Source: Bretschneidera sinensis (lineage: Eukaryota; Streptophyta; Magnoliopsida; Brassicales; Akaniaceae). From it: a stretch of DNA of 64,000 nt. A program made the position numbers and the translations under genes. Location: assembly GCA_023935145.1 (NCBI GenBank), contig CM043698.1, positions 15,937,001-16,001,000 of the forward strand. The letters are read 5' to 3'. This document shows, piece by piece, positions 1 through 12,239 of this stretch. How positions within the stretch are numbered: the first letter of the stretch is position 1; every line of letters begins with the position of its first letter. Below the pieces are notes generated by a model. The model did not search any database. It was not told the DNA's origin and saw only the letters and a list, made by a program, of their open reading frames with translations.

Positions 1-100
1 AGTAGCACTGGCGGCGGCTCTGACTCTCTCCACGACTGGGTTTTAATTTTCCGGCGAATCTATCCCACCAGGCATCAGAAGCTTCAATACTCCCTGCCAG
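1..100 (+). other. 5' UTR exon of ABCI1 (probable)
   Basis: The first 100 bases are GC-richer than what follows and end in CCAG followed by a GT at 101. A long T-rich stretch then runs to an acceptor (TTTGGTCAG, ending 1677) just ahead of the ABCI1 coding exon. I infer a non-coding first exon with a 1.58 kb leader intron. The transcription start lies at or before the window edge. No transcript evidence is available. Confidence 0.45.
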
Positions 101-1732
101 GTTATCGAAATACTCTTTTTGAGTTTTGAGCTTTTAAGTTCTTTGTTTTTCATGATTTGAAATTGAAATTCTGCTATTTTTCTATTTCCTCTATGATATC
201 TTGAGGGATACCTGACCTTTATGGTGTGTGGAACTTCTTTTTTGATGGAATGCTATGTGGAATTGAAAGTTGAAATACTGGTCCCTGTGTGTCAATTGTA
301 TTGTAAACAAAGCAAGCACCGTTCTTTTCTGTAATGGACTAGGATCTTTTTTTCTTCAACTAGTTTAGGCATTCTCTTATTAGTTAATAGATCTTTTAGG
401 CCTGCAGGCAGTGTTAATTATTAAGATTGATTAAGCATTTTAATCTGGAGCTTTTTAGGAGTGGAATGTCTGGTTCTTGCGGCTCATGGGGTGGTTTTTG
501 ATTGAGCATTAGTGTTGTTTATAAGGAGGTTATTTTGGAGGTGTTTGTTTGTCTTTGATCTTATTTCTGTCTATTTTTGCTTTTTGTGAACCTGCGTTTT
601 TTGTTTGTTGGGTGAAGACCCATGCTCGTAATTTGGCTTTTAGCTTACTTATATTATTCATAAAATCTGTTATTTTGCTGTTAAAAAAAATTAATATCAG
701 ATGGATGGGCTCATTTATAATTACTTTGATCATTATTTGGTCATGATCACAATAAGAAAAAGAGAACCATGCTTGCCTTGCTGTACTGTTGCTGCTAGCT
801 TGATCCTGGTTGTATTCATTATTTGGTCATGATATTTTTTGACATTTTCTGGTCAGTCGAACAGAAAGATATAGGGATTTGGTTACTTCGTCTACAAATT
901 TCACCTCTTGTAATAGAAAATTATGTGATCGTTTCAGGGTTTTAATTTTTTATTATGAGTATATGTTTTTGTATTAATATGTTGTTTCATTGACATTTCT
1001 GATAGGAGTTTGTTTCTGCCTGCATTTGCATGCTATACTCTTCAAATGGAGAGCATTTTAAATTCCATAGCTAGGGGTTAAATTATAAATGTGATATTAT
1101 TGAGGTTTTTTTTGGATTATATTATTGTGAATTATAAGATGTCTTGATTAACTTCATTTCTTCATTCATCTCGAAATTATCTTAATTCAATTATGTTTTT
1201 TAATGCTGTGGATAAGTCTCAGTAGGGTTTTATGCCTCCAAGTTTCATGTAAGATCTTTCTAGTGAGACTTGATTTGAGTTGTTCTGGTTTCTAATATTA
1301 ACTTTTGGTCTTCTTTCTTTCTGTTCTTAAACCTGCATAACCTAAATGCCTAAATAAGTCATGTGCGGAATCATATAAGTTTTATATACTTGACATCTTG
1401 AATTATACTTGCATCTGTATGCTTTAATGGCTCAACAAATATATTCCCTAAGTTCTTATCAAAACTTATTTGGTCCTTCCAAAAGTTCTTATCAAAACTA
1501 AAATTCCCAATAAGTTATTACATGATTGATTCAATACTTGAATGTGAGTTTTAGTTGTGCGTATGTGTATGTTTCCCCCTTTTTCTATAACTAACATCCA
1601 GAAGTATTGTTGGTATTAACCCTATGTTAGTCTTCTGCAAAATCTCAACCACTGATATTTGGTTTGGGTTTGGTCAGGTATATATCATCACTTGCAAAAT
1701 CTGGATATCTTTTTTCTGTTTCTGAAACTTCA

Positions 1733-2422
1733 ATGTCTCTTCGAAAGCCTCCACTCCCTCGAATCCTCCTCAACAATGTCTCTTGCATGAGAAATGCCCA
1801 ACAAATCCTGCGACATGTAAACATCTCTGTTCATGATGGTGGGGCACTTGTGTTGACAGGCAGCAATGGTTCAGGCAAGAGCACCTTCTTGCGAATGTTA
1901 GCTGGATTCTCAAAACCTTCTGCCGGTGAGATCCTTTGGAATGGTCATGATATCACACAATCAGGAATCTTTCACCAATACAAGCTTCAGCTCAACTGGC
2001 TCTCCCTCAAAGATGCCATTAAAGACAAGTTCACAGTCCTTGACAATGTTCAGTGGTTTGAAGTTCTTGAAGGTAAACATGGGAAGTCCTTGCCTGCTCT
2101 GCAGCTGATGGGACTTGGAAGATTGGCAAAAGATAAGGCAAGATTGCTGTCAATGGGCCAGCGGAAAAGGCTGCAGCTTGCGAGGTTGCTAGCGATTGAT
2201 CGGCCAATTTGGTTGCTCGATGAGCCTTCAGTTGCATTAGACAATGAAGGGGTGAAATTGCTGGAGTATATAATTGCAGAACATAGAAAGATGGGTGGGA
2301 TTGTGATTGTGGCAACGCATCTGCCTATTGAGATTGAGGATGCGATGTATTTGAGGCTGCCACCAAGATTCCCTAGAAAGATGACTTTGGTGGATATGCT
2401 CGATCGTGCAGACATAGCATAG
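1733..2422 (+). CDS. ABCI1: ABC transporter I family member 1 / cytochrome c maturation ATP-binding protein CcmA
   Basis: Single coding exon of 229 aa, the usual length of plant CCMA. The ATP-binding-cassette motifs are in order: Walker A GSNGSGKST (residues 43-51), signature LSMGQ (139-143), Walker B IWLLDEPS (about 159-166), and H-loop His in ATHLP (about 196). Plant CcmA is the nuclear-encoded ATPase of the mitochondrial system I cytochrome c maturation machinery. It partners with CcmB and acts at the matrix side of the inner membrane, probably in heme release from CcmE. I chose the ATG at 1733 (MSLRKPP) because it gives the family length and lies just after a 3' splice site ending at 1677. 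An upstream in-frame extension lacks an ATG. The gene appears intact. The family call is secure; mitochondrial location is from family knowledge. Confidence 0.93.
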   Translation: MSLRKPPLPRILLNNVSCMRNAQQILRHVNISVHDGGALVLTGSNGSGKSTFLRMLAGFSKPSAGEILWNGHDITQSGIFHQYKLQLNWLSLKDAIKDKFTVLDNVQWFEVLEGKHGKSLPALQLMGLGRLAKDKARLLSMGQRKRLQLARLLAIDRPIWLLDEPSVALDNEGVKLLEYIIAEHRKMGGIVIVATHLPIEIEDAMYLRLPPRFPRKMTLVDMLDRADIA

Positions 2423-3016
2423 ACCTGGTGGAAAAAATATTGCTATTGCAGAGAGGAATAATAATCAATCACACATCAGTACCTCATTCTGTTCATTCTT
2501 CCTCTTCCTTTGTGAAGCTTTGTATTGGCTAAATCTAGCATTTTAGTAGTCTAGTGCTGCCCCCTCCCCGTGATTTTTGCTTTGAGCTTGCCTGTAATAA
2601 TTGATGCCTGGGTCAGATTGCCTGTTAAATTGGAAATAGAGGATTTGATTCTGAATTAAATTGAGTTAGCCTATCAAAACTCTGGTTTTGCACTCACAAT
2701 TTGATTTTTTTTTTACTTTTTCCCTGTTGTAGAATCTGAGTAGCTTGAAGCACAATTTTTTTTTTAGTGAGAGTGGGTGCGTACCATCATAAACAGGATG
2801 AAACCATGCATCAGTCAATGTTGACAGCATTCTTGAACAAAATCTTCTTACAACGGCAATAATGATGTAACCATGGGATACTAAAGAGCTTAACAGGCCA
2901 TGATGCTTTGGGTTGCAGCAATATATCTGAACTCAAGCATAAAATCTTCCTAGAGCTGCAGCTTTTCTGGTTCCGCATCTTGCAAATGTCTAAATGCAAC
3001 TCTCCTCCACATCTCT
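2423..3016. other. ABCI1 3' UTR and following spacer
   Basis: The first roughly 250-300 bases are the likely 3' UTR (T-rich, several AATAAT/AATAAA-like signals near 2459 and 2596). The remainder, 2800-3010, has no recognisable coding content; short ORFs there have no motif I know. Confidence 0.4.
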
Positions 3017-3020
3017 AAAG

Positions 3021-3527
3021 GTGTGTTTAGTATGAGAGAAAAGTGAAATGAAAAAAAAGTGCGTGGAATAAACTTTTCTCTTGTTTAGTAAGAGAGAAAA
3101 GTGAGAAGAGAAAACTAAAGGGAGAAGATCATCTCCAGTAATTAGGGGAAAATTTTCTCCTAGTGCACAATTGGAGAAAATCTTAATTCGAAAACTAAGT
3201 GGATTGTTGTTTTTCACTTACATGTACAAATTATAATCTTTCAAAATTAGTAGGATTGAAAAGTGAAAAATAAAAAGTAAAGAGATGGGATTGTCGATTT
3301 ACTAGTTAATCTTATATAATTCCCTATATTAATATCCATTAATATTACGAAGGATATAATGGTAAAACTAATACTATTTATATTTTCTTTCTTTTAACTT
3401 TTCCATCATCACTACTAAACACATGAAAAAAATCATGCATCATTTTAGTTTTATTTCCTTTTACTTTTCTTTCTTCTTAGTTTTCTTTCTTTTTCATTTT
3501 TCTCCTCTCACTAAACACACTGTAAAA
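3021..3527. mobile_element. MITE-like element with terminal inverted repeats
   Basis: The left end reads GTGTGTTTAGTATGAGAG and the right end CTCTCACTAAACACAC, an inverted pair about 500 bp apart. Further inward there is a second nested pair (TTGTTTAGTAAGAGAG near 3073 and CTACTAAACACATG near 3412). The interior is AT-rich and non-coding. This is the structure of a non-autonomous DNA transposon. I could not find a convincing target-site duplication, so the superfamily is not assigned. Confidence 0.6.
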
Positions 3528-3528
3528 C

Positions 3529-4640
3529 GAATATTGGTAAGAGAAAAATGTGAGAGACAAGAAGAGAGATGAAAGATAAAATGATAAGAGAAGAAAATAT
3601 TGATATTTCCATTGTTTGATAGACAAGATGAAAAAGTGAATAGAAAGAAGAAACAAACACAAAAAATAAATAAATAAATAAAGTTAACTTATTTTAGTTT
3701 TCACTTTTAAAACCTCTTAAATTTAAAAGGGTTGTGATTTCTAAATGTGAGAAAAAAAATCTTCCCAATCCCACGTAGAAAACTAATCTCTACTTAGTTT
3801 TCTTTCCTCCTCTTCTTTTTTCCTTTTGCTTTTTCTTTTTATAAATCATAACCTAACTTATTTTTGGAGTTCCAATTCATTAATGAATCCTCCCCCAAAA
3901 ATGGTCTACCATTGCTCCCTCAGGCAGCCAAGCATCATAACAGAATCTAATCTTCATACCATTACCAACCTCATGTCTCATATTAAGCCCTTAGTTTTAT
4001 CCCTAAGTTTCAGAAATTTCCTACATGTCCAGCTGCACCCATTTGGAGGATTAATTGAGAACATATCTTAAACTAAGGGCATAAAACTTTTTCACACAAT
4101 CTCTCCTCTAAAAGGTATTACTAAGAGCCCGAAATTACTTTTAAGAAGAAATTTTGGTTTCTAAGAAGTGAATAAAGAAAATGGAAATAATTGCTGTCAT
4201 CAACTCCATCCACTAACAAAATAGAAAACACTGATTGTAGCGTGCGGTTTTTCCCTTGAGATACAAATGAGTAAATTAGATTCCAAATATTACATCTTTA
4301 TCATTACTGCAAATTGCCATTAGTATTTGCCAGGTTTTCAACCTCTTTTTATAGTTATGAACTGAGTGCAAAACAGAGTTTGTCTCCTTTAACTTTCCAA
4401 ACAAAAATTTACAACTTCTATCTCTTAGCATCAGACGGTAGCATGCACATTATTCACTGTAATATAAACTTGTTATTTCTATCTCTCGCATCATGTGCAG
4501 CCTCATATATACACAACAAATGTTATTTCTAAATTTCTGATACAGAAATAGATAGATACTCAATATAAAAAGGAAGCTGATAATGAAAGCAGAGCCAGGC
4601 AGCAAAAAAATGAGTTCTCTGCAAAAGGTGAAGAACCATC
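3529..4640. other. Non-coding AT-rich spacer
   Basis: Contains an (AAAT)n-type short tandem run near 3660-3680 and no supported gene. Short open frames have no recognisable domain. Confidence 0.5.
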
Positions 4641-4649
4641 TGGTCTTTC

Positions 4650-7155
4650 CACTTTGGCAGTAGGGTTGTTTTCTGTGGTACACGAAACACATATGCTTGC
4701 ATCAGTCAACAATATCAAATTGAACAATTCTAGGAAAATAGAACAGTTATCCACATCTATATGTATGACAAAAAAAAATACTTAGTATTGATTCTCTTCA
4801 ACTGCACCAGCTCCACATCAACCTCATGCACTCTAATCTCCCACACACTTTCATAAATGACTTACTCAGCTTAAAGAGAAAGATTTGATAACTTCATAGC
4901 ATACAAGAACTATGAGAACTTACACTAATTGCAGAAGGCTTTTACTAAGTGAAGGCACAATGAGGCCACTTCACCATGGAAATATACTCAAAAGTTCCTG
5001 AATTTATGGTGAAGGAAAATAGCAGGTGGTGTCTTTGCATTTCAATTGAAAGATGATAGGATGCAAGAAAATCAAAATCCTCTATCAGAGTAAGTTATAA
5101 AAAATAGAAATAACAATACCTATGTCATTATGTATCCATTATAGAACACTAGCGTAAAATCCACAACGATGATAAAGGCATAAAGCATAACTTGAGGCAA
5201 ATAAAGAAGGCAATGCTGGAAGATATCACCCTAAACAAAAGTGAAACTTATAATCGTACTTTTGATCAAGATCAGCCTTCTTCCATCCGCAGATCCACCT
5301 TTTATTATGCAGCCAACTTCCTGTACAACCTGCTACCGTTTAAATCAATGAGCTTTATGCTTTGGTTAAAAAAAGAGCTTTTTGCTTCAAGCTAGTTCCT
5401 TCAAACAAGATCTCATACTTCAAACCTCCCCATGGAAGTCATCAAACATGATAGTAGGGGTTGTTCATACAAGTTCTGTAACATCAATTGGGGCTTGTTG
5501 TTTTGATTTGTCTGTGAAGCTTCCTGATACATTTACTCCTAACTAGTACACAATCCTTTTTTCCATGATTGTTTATCTGCACTAACGGATCTATAGAACT
5601 GCAACTTCCTAAGCTTTTGCTCTTCAGGTTTTGTATGGTAGAGGCATAAGGAAATACCTCAGAGAGTTTGTTTAACCTCATTCTAAGGAAACCTGCTGCA
5701 AAAGAAAATGGAAAGAATATCTTATAATAATTACCCAAGGTAAAAATAAAAAGGCCTAAACTTTGGACAAATTCTCAAAAACTAGCATGACAATGAGCAA
5801 AACAACAGCAATAGAGACCACAGATCTCAAGAGAATCTTAGCAACAGATCCAGAATCAAATGAAATAAATAGATTCAATAAATTGTTACATAAGCTGATT
5901 TTTTTTTTTTTTAATTTACAACTATTGTATTGTAGCTGCAAAGTCAAAAGCTAGAGATAAGGATTAGCCATCAGGCATGAAACAAACTAATGACCATGTG
6001 TTATTTTGACTCCATAGAAACTATAAGCAGAAAATAAAGGGTAATCTGTCATCACAAGCCTATGACACCAAACTTTCCCAGAGAAATTTCATCAAACACA
6101 AGAAATAAAACACAGAAGTTAAAGAGCAGATTAAATCAAGAATCATCAAGCAGCTAGCAAATCAGGTAGAAAACTGTTCACCAAAAAACCAATAACATCA
6201 TGTTACGGAAAGACATTGCATACCTTGATATTGAGTCTTTCTCCAAAACTAAACAAGGCAGCCAGCGTTCTGCAGCATCTTTAAAACATCAACTACATAG
6301 TAGAATATTTAGCTCCTTCTGCAAAACGAAAATTTTCATAATATTGAAGGGGGAAAATGTTACAAACTATACATTGAAAGTAAGACTGCAATTACTCAAT
6401 TCAAATACAGGACACTCAAGGAAAATTTTATTGCCTGATTGGTGATTGCAAAACTTACATAATTGCACTCGGAAGTAAGAAAAAGAGAGTACAATTCTAT
6501 TGTCTTTTATGTAATTGAAATAATTAAATCCCCAGTGGTGACACACAGATGAAGAGGATAGTTGAAACCACCATCAGCCTATTCTTCTATCCACTTCTGC
6601 AGCCCAATCAGTCTTATGTCTTAACTGGTAAAAGACAAATGATGTGGTGATACTAAGATTTTTTTTTTCCAATACATTACTCAAAATCATGTCATGATAA
6701 CAAGGATTTCTCAGATTCTTCTGTTCAGAAAAGGCTTTTTCGTATTTTCCTTTTATAACACTTCCCTCTCATGAAGACTAAGACTAAAAGTAAAGGAATA
6801 TTACAAATGGATTCCTTTCTGCAACATTTTTATAACACTTCCCTCTCATTTTTATCTGTTCTCTAATAAACAAATAGAGAGTAAAGTGACGACATAATGC
6901 ATTTGTATAAAATAATATGCGTTCCTGAACTAACACTACTTATCACTAGAACATGCAAGCTTTTAAAAATTCGATGATACTCAATTCGGAGATCAAATCA
7001 AGAACATTTTCCTCCTCCTCGCTGTATTCTCCAATAATTCTTGGAAAATTATAGTTCAGTTAGAGTTTAAAAAAGATAGCAAACAACAGCTCATACAAGC
7101 TATTAAAAATGCAATAAAACCTAGATCAGGAGTCATATTAAAATACAATGAATAG
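4650..7155. repeat. Segmental duplication, copy A (direct)
   Basis: This segment matches 12240-15085 in the same orientation over most of its length. Shared landmarks are the block around 4660-4700 (TTCTGTGGTAC; copy B near 12262), TATTGATTCTCTTCAA (4783; copy B near 12576), GATCCACCTTTTATTATGCA (5291; copy B near 13121), the AACATCAACTA block (6285; copy B near 14406), and GCAATAA(A/T)ACCTAGATCAGG (7112; copy B near 15029). The copies differ by many substitutions and indels, so the duplication is not recent. It contains no open reading frame shared by both copies. Its function is unknown; in copy B it lies directly downstream of the CAF1 gene. Confidence 0.8.
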
Positions 7156-7209
7156 ATGAAAGCTTAGATTTGGGGTAAAATTTAGAGAGATAGTATATTC
7201 ACTTCAGCA

Positions 7210-7414
7210 TCTTCTTTTGAAGTTAGAAGTGCCCAACAAATTTAAGCATCTTCTTTGGCGGGTTTGTAGAGACCGTCTTCCTACCAAAGACAAACTCTGG
7301 CACCAAAAAGTGGTGATTGAAGCTACCAGTTTATGCATTTTTGTTACTCCTTTTGTCCTAAAGGATATTTCTTATATTTAATGAAATTCAGTCCAGCAAA
7401 AGAAAAAAAAAAGA
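7210..7414 (+). mobile_element. 5'-truncated LINE insertion with 15-bp target-site duplication
   Basis: The 15-mer ATATTCACTTCAGCA occurs exactly at 7195-7209 and again at 7415-7429. Between them, translation on + gives VPNKFKHLLW and RLPTKDKLW, the typical zf-RVT (reverse-transcriptase zinc-binding) region of plant L1-type LINE ORF2. Then comes a 3'-UTR-like stretch ending in an A-rich tail (about 7397-7413). The jump from the zf-RVT region to the tail, with no RNase H between, implies an internally deleted or RNase H-less copy. The perfect duplication marks a fairly recent insertion. Confidence 0.85.
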
Positions 7415-7429
7415 ATATTCACTTCAGCA

Positions 7430-7739
7430 ATGACCAAACTTCTTGATACGTGCTAATAACGTCTTCTATGAAAGGCTTTATAATTCAATATAACAGAAGA
7501 AGATAAAATGTTGATGCAAGTATTAGGCCATAGAACGTAAATTCCCAAGAAAATACGAAGGAGCTATCAACATCTTCTCAAATGACAAAAAATATGGATG
7601 TAACAATAACTTAAAAGAGGTACTCTTACAAACTATCTACTACAAAGGCATTGAATAAGAAAATTTCACTTCATTAATCACTTAGAAAGTGTATCTAGAT
7701 ATATTTTATCTAATTTACCATTAGGTAACAAATCCACCA
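7430..7739. other. 3' flank of the PPR pseudogene
   Basis: AT-rich non-coding stretch between the LINE insertion and the end of the PPR reading frame. No motif recognised. Confidence 0.4.
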
Positions 7740-9516
7740 TCATAGTTGCAGTGCATGCATTTGCTGAAAAGCCTCAATCAACCGTTTCACGAAAAAGGTC
7801 TGCTGCCATTGATGTGTGATTGTTATGAAGACATCTTGGATCATTTTATTATAAGTGCGACTGTTAGGCAGGTAGCCATTCTCTTCCATTTTTCTAAACA
7901 TCTCATTTGCTTCATTCAGTAACCCATTTCTACAAAGTCCATTAATCATTAGAGTATACGCTTTACCATCGGGTTGTAAGCCTTTAGAAGAGAGGCTACA
8001 AAATAATTCCTCCCTTGCATGTTCAAGCTTTCCAGCTCTGTACATACCATCAATAAGGATACTATAAACTACAGTATTAGGATTCATCCTACCCTTTAGC
8101 ATCGTTTTAAACATTGTCAATGCTTCATCAAGATAACCTTGTTTACATAAGCCATCCAAAAAAGTTGAGTAAGTTATCAAATTAGGATGTTGGCCATGAG
8201 TACACATCTTCCTGAAAAGTTCTTGCGCAGTACCAAGTCTCCCCGATTGGTACAAACCACTTATAAGAGTATTGTAAGTGACGATTTCAGGAATCAATCC
8301 TCTATAAGACATTTCATCAAAGAGACACATCCCATCATCTATCCTTTTACCCTTGCAATATCCCTTGAGCATGATGTTATAAGTAATAACATTAGGTAGA
8401 CAACCTTTGTTGACAATCAAATCAAGTACTTTTCTTGCCTCATCCAATTGATTCTGCATGCAATATCCATCGATCAATGAATTGTAAGTGACCATATCAG
8501 GCTCTACACCTCTTTGAACCATCATTTCAAATACATCCTGAGCCTTTGAAGTCGTCCCTTCTTTACAAATCGTATCTATTAATGTAGTGAAGGTAAAAAC
8601 TTAGGTGCGATATCACTAGCCACCATTTCATTCAACAATCTCGTAGCTTCTTTCCATTGGACTAAATTGCATACACCGTGCATTAAGGAATTGTAAGTGA
8701 CAACGTCGGGTAGAATGCCTTTATCAATCATTTCGGAGAAGAGAGTCAAAGCCTCAGTTATCAACTTATCCTTGCAAAGGCTGTCGATGATGGTGCTATA
8801 TGCAACCAAATCAGGCTTGAAGCATCTTTCTTCCATCTTCTTGAGCAAGTGAATAGCCAAAGTAGTATTACCCATTTTACATAAACCATTTATTATTGTA
8901 CCATAGGTAACAACATCAGGTTGATACCCTTTCTTCACCATTTGATCAAACAATGTCACTGCTTCAGCAAGTTTATCCTCCACACAAAATCCTTTTACCA
9001 AAGTGTTGAATGTTATAACATTAGGTTCAAGCCCAAGTTTCAAGATTTTCCCAAAAACAGACATAACCTAAGTGGCAAAAACAGTTAATGATAATAGTTA
9101 AAGTGTAAACATCATTCGAAATCCCTTGTGTTTCCATTTGTTTGCACAAACAAACCACGGTGGCATAATGTCTCATTCTAACAATTGCACTTAATAATTT
9201 GACTAAATTCAACAATGGAGGGCCGAGGACGCATATGGAGCATCTGATAAAACAAAGCAACCGCATCATCAATCTTATTATTAAAGCCAAGTTTCAATCT
9301 TTCTGTCACAGATTTGGGGTCCTCTTTAAAACTAGAACTAGAAGCAGGTGGATTTCGAGAATAGAAATGAGCCCGTGTTACACAATGATTCAATGATAAG
9401 AAGCCAACAAAATTAAGGTTAAAGGATCTATTGAGAGTACCTAATCCTTGTAGATGAAGAGTAGCAGTAAATCCTGAAGCCAGACAAGAAGCCGTAGCTC
9501 TCTGCCACATCATCAT
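7740..9516 (-). pseudogene. P-class PPR protein, frameshifted (Rf-like)
   Basis: The minus strand encodes a pentatricopeptide repeat protein broken into four frames. The N-terminus (from 9516, MMMWQRA) is Arg/Ser-rich like a mitochondrial presequence. About 12-13 PPR motifs follow, with anchors such as NVITFNTL, DVVTYNSL, DMVTYNSLIDG, EIVTYNTLISGL and NLITYSTFLDGL. Continuity is lost in three places: an extra base near 9200 (after VEFS), a small deletion near 9062-9066 (after CHLGY), and a one-base deletion near 8600 (after DIAP), each restored in another frame. The C-terminal ~25 residues after TYNKMIQ do not look like PPR sequence. Repeat composition resembles the restorer-of-fertility-like subclass, whose intact members bind organellar RNA. 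It is most likely a pseudogene; sequencing error at three sites is less likely but cannot be excluded. Confidence 0.85.
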
Positions 9517-10125
9517 TGTTTTATTTTCACTGACTTTTGTTTGAGCTCACTCAGGGAATAAACCAGCGGGTAATCCAAACAAAAAAAAAAGGAGGCTTTG
9601 CTAAATATAGTGCTTGAGTGGGGTGGTATTTTGCCAAATGTAGAGAAGAGTGAGACAAAAACCCCTAGTTAATGAAAAACAGAGGGAAAAGAGAACCAAG
9701 TGATGTTAGATCCAGTCGAGGAAATGGAGTTTCTTTTATTCCGTTTTAACAAACATTGTACTTATTACAGATTTAGATTTGGCCTGCTTCTTTTAAATTT
9801 TTTTATTTAAATTTTTTTACTTTTGACTTTATTATGGAAATAAAAGAGAAATTATTTTTACTTTTTAAATTGTGAGCAGGTTTTTCTTTTATATAGAAAT
9901 AGCCTGTTAATTCATTTTTTGATATCAATTTAAATATTTAATTAGTTTCATTAACTTATTAGTTCATTTTTTTTTAGTTTTGTCATTTTTTTTTTAGTAT
10001 TATTTTCTAATATATCTTCATTAAAATTTAATTAATAATCAATTTAGTTATTAGTTCAGTGTTAAATTATTCTTTTCATAAACCCTTTTTAAGTGTCCAA
10101 TTCTATTTCGTTGGAGTATTGTTTT
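9517..10125. other. Spacer upstream of the PPR pseudogene
   Basis: Very T/A-rich non-coding DNA. It presumably held the former promoter of the PPR gene; no specific element is supported. Confidence 0.35.
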
Positions 10126-10129
10126 TATT

Positions 10130-11430
10130 AATCAAGGGAGGAGCACAACACTTACCCAAAAGCCAAAGCTAATTTTGGGAGACCTAAAATTACATCATCG
10201 AGAGCCAAAGACATCAAATCCTCTGGGATATCATCAAACCAGACATGAAGCCTTGCCAAAACATGGGCAAAACTATTAACAGACCTTGTAACAAACATAA
10301 AAAATACAAGAGCGAAAAAGACAACTCAAGCCCTGCAAAAAGGGCTTCAGCTTCAACAACTGCTACTTCACAGCGGTAAGGACCTGGAGAAGACATAGCT
10401 GCAAGCACAGTTCCGTGATTGTCATGAAGAACCGCTCCAACCCCAAATCTCCTCTGATTATTGAACATGGCAGCGTCAACATTAAGTCTCCAGACCCCAG
10501 GCTTAGGCACCTTCCACTTGCACACAGCACCATTAGACAACCCCAAAGATTTTCTGAGCTTCAATTCCTTCTTTGTTTCATTAAGTACCTGGCAGCAGCT
10601 TCAACCACTTGAGAAGGCAATTTACAACTGCACCCAAGGAACAAAGCATTTCTCTGATTCCAGATATGCCACACCAGGATTGCAAAAAAAGCATCTGTTA
10701 TCAGCATCCAAATACTGAAACACCTGCAGCAACAAATCCCAAAAAGACAAAAAGCGAGAACCAAAGACCAACTCAGCAAAAGGACTTGCAAGCCAGACAC
10801 CATGAGCTTTATAACACTCACACACAGCATGCACAATCAACGCATTGTCCTCCCCACATAAAGGACACTCCATCTGAGTGATAATTTTCCTTCTGGCCAA
10901 TTGAACTCGAGTTGGTAAAGTCTCCTCACGTGCACGCCATAACATTAGCATAACCTCATGAGGAACTCCAACTTGCAAAGCATTTTCCAGAACTGATCCT
11001 GACTCCGAGAACAAGAGCCCTGAGCTTTCTTCGAAATCAACCCTTCCTTCATATGCTCCAGAATCATGTTGTAAGCTAAGTGCACTGAAAATAGGCCATT
11101 CGATGCCAGCCCCCAAGCCATAATTTCAACTCGGTGGCTAAGTGGTTGATTTAAAATTAAGTCAGCATCCTCATCAACGATTATTTCTCTAACCAAATCA
11201 ACACTAACAGTGAAGAGTTATCATCAACTAGATCCTTCACCAAAGCATCAGGTGGGAGAATCATAGGGGGAGAGAAAACTTTACAAGTTGTAGGTCTTGG
11301 GAGCCAACGGTCCTTCCAAATTTTGATTGACTGACCATTCCCTACCCTCCATCGAAAACCCAACTCCAGATACTGTCTTGCTTCCCATACGCTACGCCAA
11401 GTGAACGAAGGATTATTCACCATAATCTTA
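10130..11430 (-). mobile_element. Decayed LINE (L1-type) 3' half: zf-RVT and RNase H
   Basis: Read from 11423 downwards, the minus strand encodes, in shifting frames: SFTWRSVWEARQYLELGFRW and IKIWKDRWLP (region just after the RT domain), then VPHEVMLMLWRA with TRVQLARR and CPLCGEDNA (zf-RVT), then LVWHIWNQRN, and finally WRLNVDAAMF, FGVGAVLHDN and AEALFAGLEL (RNase H-type domain). At least three frameshifts separate these blocks. The reverse transcriptase core is absent, so the copy is 5' truncated. The 3' terminus is probably near 10125-10135, where the minus strand reads CCCTTGATTAATAAAAAC. No target-site duplication was found. Confidence 0.85.
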
Positions 11431-12239
11431 TTATCCTTTATCTGTCTTGTTCAACTCCAATATCAATACTGGATATAAATAAACAAAGTTATCAAATCAA
11501 TTAAAGCTTATACATAAACAGAAAAGAAGCACAAACCCGATCCTCCAGGAATCTTTATAAAACAGTATAAATTTTATTTTCAATACCGAAAATCAATTTC
11601 TATTCACCCTTTTCAGCAACATCATGAATATTTCCTCCATCGCACTAAGTCTCACACTTCCTTTTTTTGGCTATTCTAAACACATGTCACCATACGAAAA
11701 AGAATGAATTAAAATATTTGCTCACCCATTACCTTCAAGTTCTCAACAAATTATCCTTAATTCAAACTCAAATTTCATTTGTTATTAGCTTACAAGACAA
11801 TAATCAAACACCGGGGTGCATCTCATGTAAATTATAAATAAAAAAAATCCTAATTAACCTAAAGAGCAAGAAAGCCTAAAAAATTTTAAAACCAATGCCA
11901 TTTTATGTAATTAAACATTCAACATTTGGATCTTGATAATAGATTTTTTTTTTAAAAAAACAAATTGAACCTTAGTATGTATTATCAAAATTATCAGCAT
12001 AAGCCCTGACATTCCAAATCTTCACCTTACAACCCATCCTTGTAAATGCATTTTCAAGACTCGAATAAAAGCAAGGGGAAAGAAATGGTTGCTGAGAAAA
12101 CAAAAAAGGAAAATGAAAGAAACAGAGCTTAATACCCATTAGAATGATTGACAGGAAAAGGAAAAAGTGTGTAGGTTGTTGCAGGGTAGTTCTTCACTGT
12201 GTGCAGGTTCTTAATATCTTATCAATCATATTGTCTTTG
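11431..12239. other. Non-coding spacer
   Basis: AT-rich, no supported gene or repeat structure. Confidence 0.4.

Noticed and set aside
3021..3527. 8-bp target-site duplication for the MITE-like element
   Set aside because: Candidate flanks match at only about six of eight positions and only with an ad hoc end choice.
5192..5395. Open frames in the segmental duplication (also 13039-13287 in copy B)
   Set aside because: The frames are interrupted differently in the two copies and conserve no protein; DNA-level similarity only.
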